NCBI GenBank assembly: GCA_018700525.1
Contig: JABITN010000196.1
Span: 1 to 64,000 of the forward strand
Reading direction: 5' to 3'
Source: Opitutales bacterium
GTDB lineage: Bacteria > Verrucomicrobiota > Verrucomicrobiia > Opitutales > Opitutaceae
DNA length: 64,000 nucleotides
Position numbers and translations under genes: made by a program. The notes beneath the pieces were generated by a model that was not told the origin of the DNA, did no database searches, and was given only the letters and a program-made list of their open reading frames with translations. Positions 16,206 through 23,851 of the stretch are shown piece by piece. Positions within the stretch are counted from its first letter, which is position 1. Each line of letters opens with the position of its first letter.

Positions 16206-17306
16206 ATGAAAACGCTTAAATTCGCAGTTCTCCCCGGTGACTACATCGGCCCGGAAGTAATGACCGTCGCGCTCGACGTCCTCAAGGCCGCTACCGAGCC
16301 CGCGGGCATAGTGCTCGACTACACCGAAGCCGACGTCGGAGGCATCGCCATCGACAACCACGGAGTCGCGCTACCCGACAGCACCATCAAAATCTGCGAA
16401 GACGCTGACGCTATCCTCTTCGGTTCTATCGGTGGCCCCAAGTGGGAAAACCTTCCTCCAAAAGAACAGCCCGAACGCGCAGCCCTCCTGCCAATTCGTA
16501 AGCACTTCAACCTCTTCGCCAATCTCCGCCCCGGCCTTCTCTTTAAAGAGCTAACCGACGCATCGCCGCTCAAAACCGAGCGTATCCCCAACGGTATCGA
16601 CATCGTATGTGTTCGCGAACTCACCGGTGGCATCTACTTTGGCCAACCCAAATCCACGACCATACTCGAAGACGGCGACATCGAAGCCATCGACACCATG
16701 GTCTACAAGAAAAGCGAGATCGAGCGCATCCTCGAAGTCGCCATCGCCTCCGCCAAAGCACGCTCCGGCAAAATTTGCTCCGTCGATAAGGCCAACGTCC
16801 TCGAGACCTCCGTCCTCTGGCGTAAAACCGCAACCGAATACGTCGCAAAGCATGCTCCCGAGCTCGAACTCAGCCATATGTACGTTGACAATGCCGCTAT
16901 GCAAATGGCCCGCGACCCCAACCAATTCGACGTTATCGTAACCGAAAATATGTTCGGTGACATCATCTCCGACGAAATGGGAATCGTCTGCGGGAGCCTC
17001 GGCATGCTCTCTTCCGCTAGCCTCGGGACCGGCAAAAACCAATACGGAAATCCATTTGGACTTTACGAACCTTCTGGTGGGACTGCACCTGACATTGCAG
17101 GAAAAGGCATTGCCAACCCCTGCGCCCAGATTCTCAGTGCCGCGCTCATGCTCCGCTATAGCTTCGGCCTAAACGACATCGCTCAAAAGATCGAAGCCGC
17201 CGTTAAGGAGGCCGTCATGGATGGCAACCGTACCGGCGACATAGCCTTCGGCCAAAAATCCATCGAAACCAAAGCAATGGCCCAAGCCATCACCGAAAGA
17301 CTCTAA
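16206..17306 (+). CDS. leuB: 3-isopropylmalate dehydrogenase
   Basis: 366 residues, typical of bacterial LeuB, which oxidises and decarboxylates 3-isopropylmalate in leucine synthesis using NAD. Motifs: LFGSIGGPKWENLPP, substrate-binding LRPGLLFKEL, RELTGGIYFGQ, CSVDKANVLETSVLW with the catalytic Lys, VTENMFGDIISDEMG with metal-binding Asp, and the NAD-binding EPSGGTAPDIAGKGIANP. An oddity is PGDYIGPEV at the N-terminus where the family usually has PGDGIGPEV. No leuC or leuD is nearby. The broken GxxExxY unit follows. Confidence 0.95.
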   Translation: MKTLKFAVLPGDYIGPEVMTVALDVLKAATEPAGIVLDYTEADVGGIAIDNHGVALPDSTIKICEDADAILFGSIGGPKWENLPPKEQPERAALLPIRKHFNLFANLRPGLLFKELTDASPLKTERIPNGIDIVCVRELTGGIYFGQPKSTTILEDGDIEAIDTMVYKKSEIERILEVAIASAKARSGKICSVDKANVLETSVLWRKTATEYVAKHAPELELSHMYVDNAAMQMARDPNQFDVIVTENMFGDIISDEMGIVCGSLGMLSSASLGTGKNQYGNPFGLYEPSGGTAPDIAGKGIANPCAQILSAALMLRYSFGLNDIAQKIEAAVKEAVMDGNRTGDIAFGQKSIETKAMAQAITERL

Positions 17307-17316
17307 GTTTTTCGGC

Positions 17317-17342
17317 CACGAATTTCACGAATGAACACGAAT
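17317..17342 (+). repeat. left arm of 26-bp inverted repeat around the GxxExxY relic
   Basis: The 26 bases are, apart from three mismatches, the reverse complement of 17738-17763. Internally they repeat CACGAAT three times. The start codon of the broken gene (17331) sits inside this arm. Confidence 0.8.
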
Positions 17343-17698
17343 AAAAATATACTGTTCGCAGACGAGCGCTACCAACTCATTGGGGCTGCCTTCGAGGTTT
17401 ACAACGAACTGGATTCCGAATTTTTCGAACCAGTATATCGAGAAGCTCTCAAGATCCGGCTATAAGACAATAAATCGAATTTGAAGCCCAGTCTCAATTA
17501 AAAATCAGATGCAAAGAACACTTCGCCGATCTAATCGCTCATAAAGAAATTCTCATTGAGCTAAAAGCCATAGAAAAACTCCCCAAACGAGAAGAGTCCC
17601 AAGTTCTCAACTACCTAAAAGCGTCAAACCTCCGACTCGGACTCCTTATCAACTTCGGCCACGACCAAAAACTAGAATGGAAACGGATCATAAAATAA
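17331..17698 (+). pseudogene. GxxExxY family protein, broken
   Basis: From the ATG at 17331 the frame reads 44 codons containing LIGAAFEVYNELDSEFFEPVY, the namesake G-x2-E-x2-Y region, and stops at a TAA (17463-17465). After a frame change the rest of the family continues: IEFEAQSQLKIRCKEHFADL, ILIELKAIEKL and VLNYLKASNLRLGLLINFG, ending at 17698. At least two lesions (the TAA and a frameshift) break it. The LKA-IEKL block with its Glu-x-Lys belongs to a PD-(D/E)XK nuclease-like fold (PDDEXK_3); the function is not established. It lies between leuB and alaS, inside inverted repeats. Confidence 0.85.
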
Positions 17699-17700
17699 AA

Positions 17701-17717
17701 GCCCTCGATTAGAGGGC
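17701..17717. terminator. hairpin after the GxxExxY relic
   Basis: GCCCTC at 17701-17706 pairs perfectly with GAGGGC at 17712-17717 around GATTA. The T-tract (TTTTATTTTA) is on the minus-strand side, so it terminates best leftward, though no minus-strand gene precedes it. Confidence 0.45.
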
Positions 17718-17737
17718 CTAGTCCAAAACCCAAATTC

Positions 17738-17763
17738 ATTCGTGCCCATTCGTGAAATTCATG
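17738..17763 (-). repeat. right arm of 26-bp inverted repeat, in the alaS leader
   Basis: It matches the reverse complement of 17317-17342 at 23 of 26 positions. The arm ends about 30 bases before the alaS start at 17794, so the element abuts the alaS leader. Confidence 0.8.
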
Positions 17764-17793
17764 GGCAAAAAAACAAAGCCCATTATCCTCACA

Positions 17794-20442
17794 ATGACTT
17801 CCGACCAAATTCGCCAATCCTTTCTCGACTTCTTTAAGTCCAAGCAACACTCCGTCGTCCCCTCCGCATCTCTAATGCCGGACGCTCCCAACTTGCTATT
17901 CACCAACGCGGGCATGAACCAATTCGTCCCCTACTTCCTAGGCGACCGCGAAGCTCCCTTTCTACGCGCAGCTGACACCCAAAAATGTATCCGTGCCGGA
18001 GGTAAGCACAACGACCTCGAAGACGTCGGACTTGACACCTACCACCACACCTTCTTCGAAATGCTCGGCAACTGGTCCTTCGGCGACTACTTCAAAAAGG
18101 ATGCCATCGACTGGGCTTGGGAACTGATCACCGAAGTCTGGAAATTCCCCATCGATCGCCTTTACGCCTCCGTCTATAAACCAGAAGAAGGTGACCCTGC
18201 CGAATTCGATCAAGAAGCCTACGACTTCTGGAAAGCCATTTTCGAAAAAGCCGGCCTCGATCCCGACATCCACATCGTTTACGGCAACAAAGCAGACAAC
18301 TTCTGGATGATGGGCGACACAGGCCCCTGCGGACCCTGCTCCGAACTGCACGTCGATCTCACTCCTGAAGGCGATACCCAAGGCAGGCTCGTCAACGCCG
18401 ACTCGCCCTACTGCATCGAAATCTGGAACCTAGTATTCATCCAATACAACGCCACCCCTGGAGGCGATCTAGTCCCCCTCAAAGCCAAACACGTCGACAC
18501 CGGCATGGGCTTCGAACGCGTCGCCGGCATCATCGCAACATCCAAAAACTTCACCGACTTCTCGACTCCACCAAGTAACTACAACTCGGATCTCTTCACT
18601 TCCATCTTCAATAAGCTCGAAGCTCTTTCCGGTCACAAATACCAACGCACGCTGCCCGAAGAACTCGATAACATCAGCGAAATCGAACAAAAAGATATCA
18701 CCTTCCGCGTGCTCGCCGATCACGCCCGCTGCCTAGCCTGCTCTATCGCCGACGGCATTCTGCCCGGCAACGAGAGCCGCAACTATGTGCTCAGGCGCAT
18801 TCTTCGTCGTGCCGTCATGTACGGCCGCAAGCTAGGACTTGAAAGCGGATTCTTCGCAGATCTTGTACCTAACGTAGTCGAACAACTAGGACACGTGTTT
18901 CCGGAACTCGAAAAGCAAAAGGACATCGTCCAGAAAATAATCAAGAGCGAAGAAGACAGCTTCTCCAAAACCCTCGATCGAGGATTACAGCTTTTCGAGA
19001 AAATCGTCACTGATGAAAATAGAATATCGGGAATCAGCGCTTTCACGCTCTACGATACCTACGGCTTCCCGCTCGACCTAACCGAACTCATCGCCAAGCA
19101 ACGTGGCATCGCAGTCGATACTGCAGGCTTCGAAGTCGAAATGGAGAAGCAACGCGCCAAAGGACGTGCCGCCCATACAAACATCGATATCCTCGTTTCC
19201 GATGGGGACTCAGGCGATGCCACAATATTCGTCGGATTCGACGAACTCGAAGACGAAGCCGACATCCTCGACATTTTCAAAGGCAAAGACGGCGAGAGCT
19301 ACCTCATTGCCAATCAAAGCCCCTTCTACGCTGAAATGGGCGGTCAAGTCGGCGACACCGGTTCCGCTCTGATTAACGGACAAGACTACCGAATCCTGGA
19401 TACAACCAAAGACTCAGCTGGTCGCTTTCTTCACAAGATCGAAGGCGAACTCAGAGACATCAAAGGCAAAACCGTATTTCTCTCGGTCGACGAAGAGCGC
19501 CGCAAAGCGATAGAACGTCATCACTCCGCCACCCACATTCTCCACTACGCGCTCCGCGAAGTGCTTGGCACCCACGTACGCCAGGCTGGTTCCTACGTCG
19601 ACCCCTCGCGATTGCGTTTCGATTTCTCCCATTTCGAAGGAATCAAGCACGAACAGCTCGCTCAGATAGAAAAAATTTGCAACGAACGCCTTCTAGAAAA
19701 CAGGGAATGCAACTGGTTCGAAACCCCCTTCGTCGACAAACCCGAAGACGTCATCGCCTTCTTCGGCGACAAATACGGTGACGTCGTACGCGTCGTCGAC
19801 ATCGGCGGCTTTTCCAAAGAACTCTGCGGCGGCACCCACGTCCGAGCAACAGGCGAAATTGGCCTCATAAAGATAGCATCCGAATTCGCGATAGCCGCAG
19901 GGACGCGTCGCGTCGAAGCAATCGTCGGACAAACCGCGTATCAACACGTTATTGACGTCGAAGCCACCATCGCTCGATTATCGAAAGATCTCTCAGTTCC
20001 ATCTGGTAGTCTCGTAAAAAAGATCGACTCCCTCATCGCGCGCAACGCCGAGCTCGAAAAACAACTTAAAAGCTTCCAACAAAAAGCCTCCGGCAACCTA
20101 GCCGAAGATCTTCTTAAGAACGCCCAAGACGCCAACGGTATTCAGCTCGTGAAAGCAGTAGTCAATGCCGAGAACCCCCACGCCCTCCGCAGTCTAGGAT
20201 CTCAAATTATCGGTAAGCTTGGCGAAGGCCTCGTAGTCCTCGGTGCCAACATAGGAGGCAAAGTAAGCGTAGTAGCCTTTTCCTCGCCAGTTTCAGTAGC
20301 CGCAGGCCACAAAGCCGGCGACATCGTAAGAGACCTAACCACCCAACTTGATGGCCGCGGCGGCGGCAAACCCGACTTCGCCATGGGCGGCGGCACCAAT
20401 GCCGAAAAGCTGAAAGAAGTGATCGAAGGATTTGGCCGTTAG
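17794..20442 (+). CDS. alaS: alanyl-tRNA synthetase
   Basis: 882 residues from the ATG at 17794 (MTSDQIRQSFLDFF), the normal family start; the frame extends 14 codons upstream into the inverted repeat. Class II aminoacylation core: PSASLMPDAPNLLFTNAGMN, KCIRAGGKHNDLEDVG and the motif 2 region HHTFFEMLGNWSFGDYF. The editing domain holds the zinc motif ERHHSATHILH (about residue 570) and SKELCGGTHVRATGEIG (about 675). The C-terminal coiled-coil and C-Ala domain follow. All expected domains are present. It ends 39 bases from the convergent rsuA. Confidence 0.97.
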   Translation: MTSDQIRQSFLDFFKSKQHSVVPSASLMPDAPNLLFTNAGMNQFVPYFLGDREAPFLRAADTQKCIRAGGKHNDLEDVGLDTYHHTFFEMLGNWSFGDYFKKDAIDWAWELITEVWKFPIDRLYASVYKPEEGDPAEFDQEAYDFWKAIFEKAGLDPDIHIVYGNKADNFWMMGDTGPCGPCSELHVDLTPEGDTQGRLVNADSPYCIEIWNLVFIQYNATPGGDLVPLKAKHVDTGMGFERVAGIIATSKNFTDFSTPPSNYNSDLFTSIFNKLEALSGHKYQRTLPEELDNISEIEQKDITFRVLADHARCLACSIADGILPGNESRNYVLRRILRRAVMYGRKLGLESGFFADLVPNVVEQLGHVFPELEKQKDIVQKIIKSEEDSFSKTLDRGLQLFEKIVTDENRISGISAFTLYDTYGFPLDLTELIAKQRGIAVDTAGFEVEMEKQRAKGRAAHTNIDILVSDGDSGDATIFVGFDELEDEADILDIFKGKDGESYLIANQSPFYAEMGGQVGDTGSALINGQDYRILDTTKDSAGRFLHKIEGELRDIKGKTVFLSVDEERRKAIERHHSATHILHYALREVLGTHVRQAGSYVDPSRLRFDFSHFEGIKHEQLAQIEKICNERLLENRECNWFETPFVDKPEDVIAFFGDKYGDVVRVVDIGGFSKELCGGTHVRATGEIGLIKIASEFAIAAGTRRVEAIVGQTAYQHVIDVEATIARLSKDLSVPSGSLVKKIDSLIARNAELEKQLKSFQQKASGNLAEDLLKNAQDANGIQLVKAVVNAENPHALRSLGSQIIGKLGEGLVVLGANIGGKVSVVAFSSPVSVAAGHKAGDIVRDLTTQLDGRGGGKPDFAMGGGTNAEKLKEVIEGFGR

Positions 20443-20450
20443 AAAAACCT

Positions 20451-20472
20451 GGTAGGGCTGCATCGCCCTGCC
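20451..20472. terminator. hairpin between convergent alaS and rsuA
   Basis: GGTAGGGC at 20451-20458 pairs with GCCCTGCC at 20465-20472 (one G-T pair) around TGCATC. It lies in the 38-base gap between two stop codons, so it may serve both genes. No strong T-run. The shape also resembles a short REP unit. Confidence 0.45.
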
Positions 20473-20480
20473 TTACTTCG

Positions 20481-21176
20481 CTACCGCCAAACGCATTCAA
20501 CTTCCTCCTTCGTCAGAGCCCGACAATCCCCAACGGACAACTCAGGATCCAGCACGATCTCCCCCATACTTTCTCGATGTAGGGCAACCACTCGGTTCTT
20601 AAATCGATAAAACATCCGCTTCACCTGACGATAACGCCCCTCGTAAATCGTTAGCCTAGCCAGACGAGATTCCAGTATTTCCAATTGCGCTGGCTGAATC
20701 ATCAGGTCCTCGTGATCCAGATACACGCCCCGCTCGAATAGCTCTCCATATTCCGGTGTAATCAGATCGGCCGTAGCGACTAAATAGACCTTGGGTTTCC
20801 TCACGCTTGGTTCGGTAATTCGACGCGACCAATTCCCATCGTTCGTTATTAGCAGCAGTCCAGTCGTATCCAAATCCAAACGACCGCCAATGTGCAGCTG
20901 CTCTCCTCCTTGCGAGGCCATCAAATCCATCACCGTAGGTAAGCTCGGATCACTCGTCGCGCTCAAGTAACCCGCTGGTTTATGGAGCATAAAATAAAGC
21001 CCCTGCCGATCTTGTAACGTAACCTCACTTAGCTCCACGCGACAAAATTTCGTCACCTCGCGCAAACCATCAACCTCAACTTCCCCGCCCACTTTTACAC
21101 GCCTTTTCGCCAACAAGAGGCGAACCGCCTTTTTGCTCTGCTGTGTATGATGACCTATAAACCGATCCAATCTCAT
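20481..21176 (-). CDS. rsuA: RsuA-family pseudouridine synthase
   Basis: 231 residues from the ATG at 21176 (MRLDRFIGHHTQQSKKAV). An S4 RNA-binding domain (about 1-60) is followed by the RsuA/RluB/E/F catalytic domain with GGRLDLDTTGLLLITNDG, whose Asp in R-L-D is catalytic, and EGRYRQVKRMF near the C-terminus. RsuA makes pseudouridine 516 in 16S rRNA. The one-S4, short form with no C-terminal extension fits RsuA better than RluB, but the exact target is inferred. Convergent with alaS. Confidence 0.88.
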   Translation of the reverse strand: MRLDRFIGHHTQQSKKAVRLLLAKRRVKVGGEVEVDGLREVTKFCRVELSEVTLQDRQGLYFMLHKPAGYLSATSDPSLPTVMDLMASQGGEQLHIGGRLDLDTTGLLLITNDGNWSRRITEPSVRKPKVYLVATADLITPEYGELFERGVYLDHEDLMIQPAQLEILESRLARLTIYEGRYRQVKRMFYRFKNRVVALHRESMGEIVLDPELSVGDCRALTKEEVECVWR

Positions 21177-21290
21177 GGAAATACACTCTCGAAAGACGAA
21201 CAAAGCTCACTCCTTCACTGGTAGCAAACCGATTGAGCCACATCCTCAATTTACCTTGAAATCGCCCCATCGATTCCCATCACTCGTGAA

Positions 21291-22154
21291 ATGGCGCTCA
21301 CAATTAATGGATTTTCTATCAGCGACGAAGCGGTTCAACGAGAAGTAGAGCGAATCGCTCCTGAGGTTCAGAAGCAATTCCCCTGGTTCGATCAAACTGC
21401 GCTGAAGCTTCAAGCCGAAGACATGGCGAAAGATCGCTTCATCGAACACCGACTCCTTTTCGAGGCTGCCCAAAATCAAATCCAAGACCTCGCAAACGAA
21501 GCCATTGACGCCGAATACGACAAGATCGCCAAGAAGCACGGCGGCGAAAACAAGTTTCTCAAGACCTTCAACATCGCTCCCGAAAACGTGCCTCACGTGA
21601 AACAAGAGATCGCCGACGATCTACGCTTTCAAAGCTTTCTCGACCAGCTCCGCCAACAAGTCGCTGAGCCGACTGAAGAGGAACTCAAAGCTCGATACGA
21701 AAAGGAAGAAGCCCAGTTCAAGCATCCCGACCAATACAAGGCCGCCCATATTGTGTTTCACACCAACGAAGGCCAAGACCCCGAAGAAGCCAAACGTAAG
21801 ATCAACGACGCCAAACGGCGACTCGATGCAGGCGAATCGTTCGACGCAATTGCCGATGAAGACTCGGACTGTCCCGGCAAAGGCGGCGATTTAGGCTGGT
21901 TCCCCGAAGGCCACATGGTGGAGGAATTCGAAAAAATCGTTTTCAAACTGGAAATTGGCAAGCTCAGCGATGTGTTCGAAACGCCATTTGGGTTTCACAT
22001 CGCCCGCTTGGACGAAAAGAAGGTCGGCATTACCGAACCTTTCGAAAAAGTCGCCCAGTCGATCAAAGAAGTGATCGCCAACGAAAAGCGAGACTCTCTC
22101 TTTAAGGAACAACTCGATAGCCTGAAAGCCGAGGCTACCATCGTCAGAGGATAG
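21291..22154 (+). CDS. parvulin-type peptidyl-prolyl isomerase
   Basis: 287 residues without a signal peptide, so likely cytoplasmic, unlike periplasmic SurA or PrsA. A helical N-terminal part (about 1-135, SurA_N-like, charged) precedes the rotamase domain (about 150-250): YKAAHIVFHTN, DAGESFDAIADEDSDCPGKG, GDLGWFPEGHMVEEFEKIVF and FGFHIARLDEKK. These carry the conserved His pair and the GWF motif. It catalyses prolyl isomerisation and may act as a chaperone. It is divergent from rsuA; a 9-bp AT-rich hairpin (22184-22206) lies downstream. Confidence 0.93.
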   Translation: MALTINGFSISDEAVQREVERIAPEVQKQFPWFDQTALKLQAEDMAKDRFIEHRLLFEAAQNQIQDLANEAIDAEYDKIAKKHGGENKFLKTFNIAPENVPHVKQEIADDLRFQSFLDQLRQQVAEPTEEELKARYEKEEAQFKHPDQYKAAHIVFHTNEGQDPEEAKRKINDAKRRLDAGESFDAIADEDSDCPGKGGDLGWFPEGHMVEEFEKIVFKLEIGKLSDVFETPFGFHIARLDEKKVGITEPFEKVAQSIKEVIANEKRDSLFKEQLDSLKAEATIVRG

Positions 22155-22183
22155 GAAATTAGCCCCTTCCACGAGAGTGTCCA

Positions 22184-22206
22184 ATCGATTTTAATAAAAA
22201 ATCGAT
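22184..22206 (+). terminator. AT-rich hairpin after the parvulin gene
   Basis: ATCGATTTT at 22184-22192 pairs perfectly with AAAATCGAT at 22198-22206 around AATAA. It is 30 bases after the stop codon. The stem is AT-rich, so the call is tentative. Confidence 0.35.
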
Positions 22207-22287
22207 ATGCGAATGAATAAGCCCATTGGACCACACGTCCAAAGCGGCGAATCCCAAAACGCATTTCTTACAAGAAAGGACACAAAC

Positions 22288-22722
22288 ATGAAAAATCTAT
22301 TCGTTTTCGCACTAATCGCATTAATTCTAGGATCCGCCACCGCCCCGACAGCTAAAGCAGATCGGGAAAGTAGAGCTCTCATCGGGGGAATTATCGGAGG
22401 ACTGATCATCGGATCGATCATCGATGACGACCATCGCGGTCACCACCACAGCCGAGTTTCGGTCAACCGTCATAGCAGTCACTGCCGGTGCAGCGGCCAT
22501 CACGACACAATTTCAGTCAAGACTTGGGTTAATGGCAGTTGGTCCGTCCACTACGACAGCTATGGACATCGCCACCGCGATTGGCACCCAGGACATTACA
22601 TTTACAGGGAGGAACGCGTGTGGGTATCGCACAACCGTGGATGCCGCTATTACAGTAGCCCCAGCCGCGGAGGTTATGGCCATCACAACGACTACCGGGG
22701 AAATAGTCGCCACCGTCGATAG
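22288..22722 (+). CDS. secreted His-rich glycine-zipper protein, unknown
   Basis: 144 residues from the ATG at 22288, with GAAAGGA about eight bases upstream. A signal peptide (MKNLFVFALIALILGSATAPTAKA) is followed by a Gly/Ile segment with a GxxxG pattern (ALIGGIIGGLIIGSI) and then a domain very rich in His, Arg, Tyr and Ser (for example DDDHRGHHHSR, YGHRHRDWHPGHY). A Cys pair sits in HSSHCRCSGHHD. The composition suggests a periplasmic or outer-membrane metal-binding protein; that is inference. A strong hairpin follows. Confidence 0.75.
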   Translation: MKNLFVFALIALILGSATAPTAKADRESRALIGGIIGGLIIGSIIDDDHRGHHHSRVSVNRHSSHCRCSGHHDTISVKTWVNGSWSVHYDSYGHRHRDWHPGHYIYREERVWVSHNRGCRYYSSPSRGGYGHHNDYRGNSRHRR

Positions 22723-22738
22723 CCAACCGGAGGGAAAA

Positions 22739-22768
22739 CAAGCCTCTTGCTAGGGAGCAAGAGGCTTG
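22739..22768 (+). terminator. perfect 13-bp hairpin after the His-rich gene
   Basis: CAAGCCTCTTGCT at 22739-22751 pairs perfectly with AGCAAGAGGCTTG at 22756-22768 around AGGG. It begins 17 bases after the stop. There is no T-run, so it may act as a terminator or an RNA end-protecting hairpin. Confidence 0.6.
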
Positions 22769-22816
22769 CGCCCCTCTCGCTACTAGTGAACCTTTAGACT
22801 TTCTCAATCGCATCCA

Positions 22817-23335
22817 ATGCCATCACATCCAACAGATCTATCGCCTAGCGAAGCTCAACACTTCATGAGCCAATTGCTCGATGGCGAACTCTCGCCGGAC
22901 GACGCAGATCGCCTCCATGCCTTCCTGAATGGAAACCCAGAAGCAATGGATTGGATGGAATCGAATCAATTGATTCACGATTCCGAGAATGCGACCCCAA
23001 TCATCGATGTTAATTCCGCTTGGCAAAACATCGAAGCCAATCTCGCAAGCCAGAATCCCGCACCTAAGAAAACCGGCAAGTTACTACACTTCCCAGTTTT
23101 ATTCCAAACCTTAGGTTACGCTGCCGCGCTCACTCTTTTCGCATCCCTCTTATGGACCTCGTTCATAAGCTCGCCAGACGCCAATACAGAACGCTACGCG
23201 GCTAGCGAATCCGTAGTGGAATACGTCGATACGGAGATCCCCGATGCCAGCCCAATCGTCTACACGGACGAAGCCTCTGGTTGGACCGTTGTCTGGGTCA
23301 CAGAGATGGACCCAATGCCCGACGAAACGAGTTAG
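22817..23335 (+). CDS. anti-sigma-factor-like single-pass membrane protein
   Basis: 172 residues. The N-terminal part (DLSPSEAQHFMSQLLDGELSPDDADRLHAFL) resembles the cytoplasmic region of anti-sigma factors (RseA or zf-HC2 class) but has no zinc Cys. One hydrophobic helix spans about residues 96-116 (FQTLGYAAALTLFASLLWTS). The outside part is acidic and ends ASGWTVVWVTEMDPMPDETS. No sigma factor gene is adjacent, which is unusual for this type. The assignment is by resemblance; a generic stress or FecR-like role is possible. Confidence 0.6.
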   Translation: MPSHPTDLSPSEAQHFMSQLLDGELSPDDADRLHAFLNGNPEAMDWMESNQLIHDSENATPIIDVNSAWQNIEANLASQNPAPKKTGKLLHFPVLFQTLGYAAALTLFASLLWTSFISSPDANTERYAASESVVEYVDTEIPDASPIVYTDEASGWTVVWVTEMDPMPDETS

Positions 23336-23436
23336 GTCGCAATTATTGCAGCCGATCTTGTTTTCCTATTCCTAGACTCCGACCGAATTCCGCAATTCGA
23401 CGAAGCGCTTGAATAGGAAACCGAACCCAACGCTCT

Positions 23437-23851
23437 ATGAAAAAAGCTCTTCTGATCCTAGTTCAGATCTTTTTCTTTGCTGCCGATGCCAACGAAGAAA
23501 CAAAAGAAAACACCAATTTATTCTTCGACAAGCCAATCGCCAAAAGCATGAATATCCAATTCAAGATCGAAGAAGATCTTTACCCTGATCAAAGTACTCT
23601 AATAATCGAAGATTTCGCATTTTTGAGCAATGAAAGGGGCGAGCGAGCTGTGTTAGTAAATCTAACGGATATAGCGCGCCGCGCCGCACTCCCTCTATCC
23701 TAACCAAATTTACGGACTGTTCGCAGACGGCACCTATCGACGCCCATCAAAGCCTTCAGATCGTATTGATGGCGGCGAAACCATTTCAGTCCTGCTTTCG
23801 TTTGGCGTTTCGAAAACGCCTTTGATCAAACTGATCGTCAGGAACTTCTAA
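23437..23851 (+). pseudogene. small secreted protein gene with a frameshift
   Basis: Reading starts at the ATG at 23437: signal peptide-like MKKALLILVQIFFFAADA, then a soluble region to VNLTDIA, after which the frame runs out as RRAALPLS and a stop at 23701. In the +1 frame from the GC-rich run at about 23675-23690 the sequence continues as protein-like HSLYPNQIYGLFADGTY, RIDGGETISVLLSFGVSKTP and LIKLIVRNF, ending TAA at 23849-23851. The total fits one 138-codon gene with one base added or lost in the GCGCGCCGCGCCGC run. The product is unknown. It could be real damage, programmed slippage or a sequencing error. Its last three bases overlap the stop of the convergent cytochrome gene. Confidence 0.65.

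Noticed and set aside
16551-17042. A 163-codon minus-strand frame inside leuB
   Set aside because: It is antisense to a well-conserved gene and has the Gly/Val/Asp composition expected from reversing its codons.
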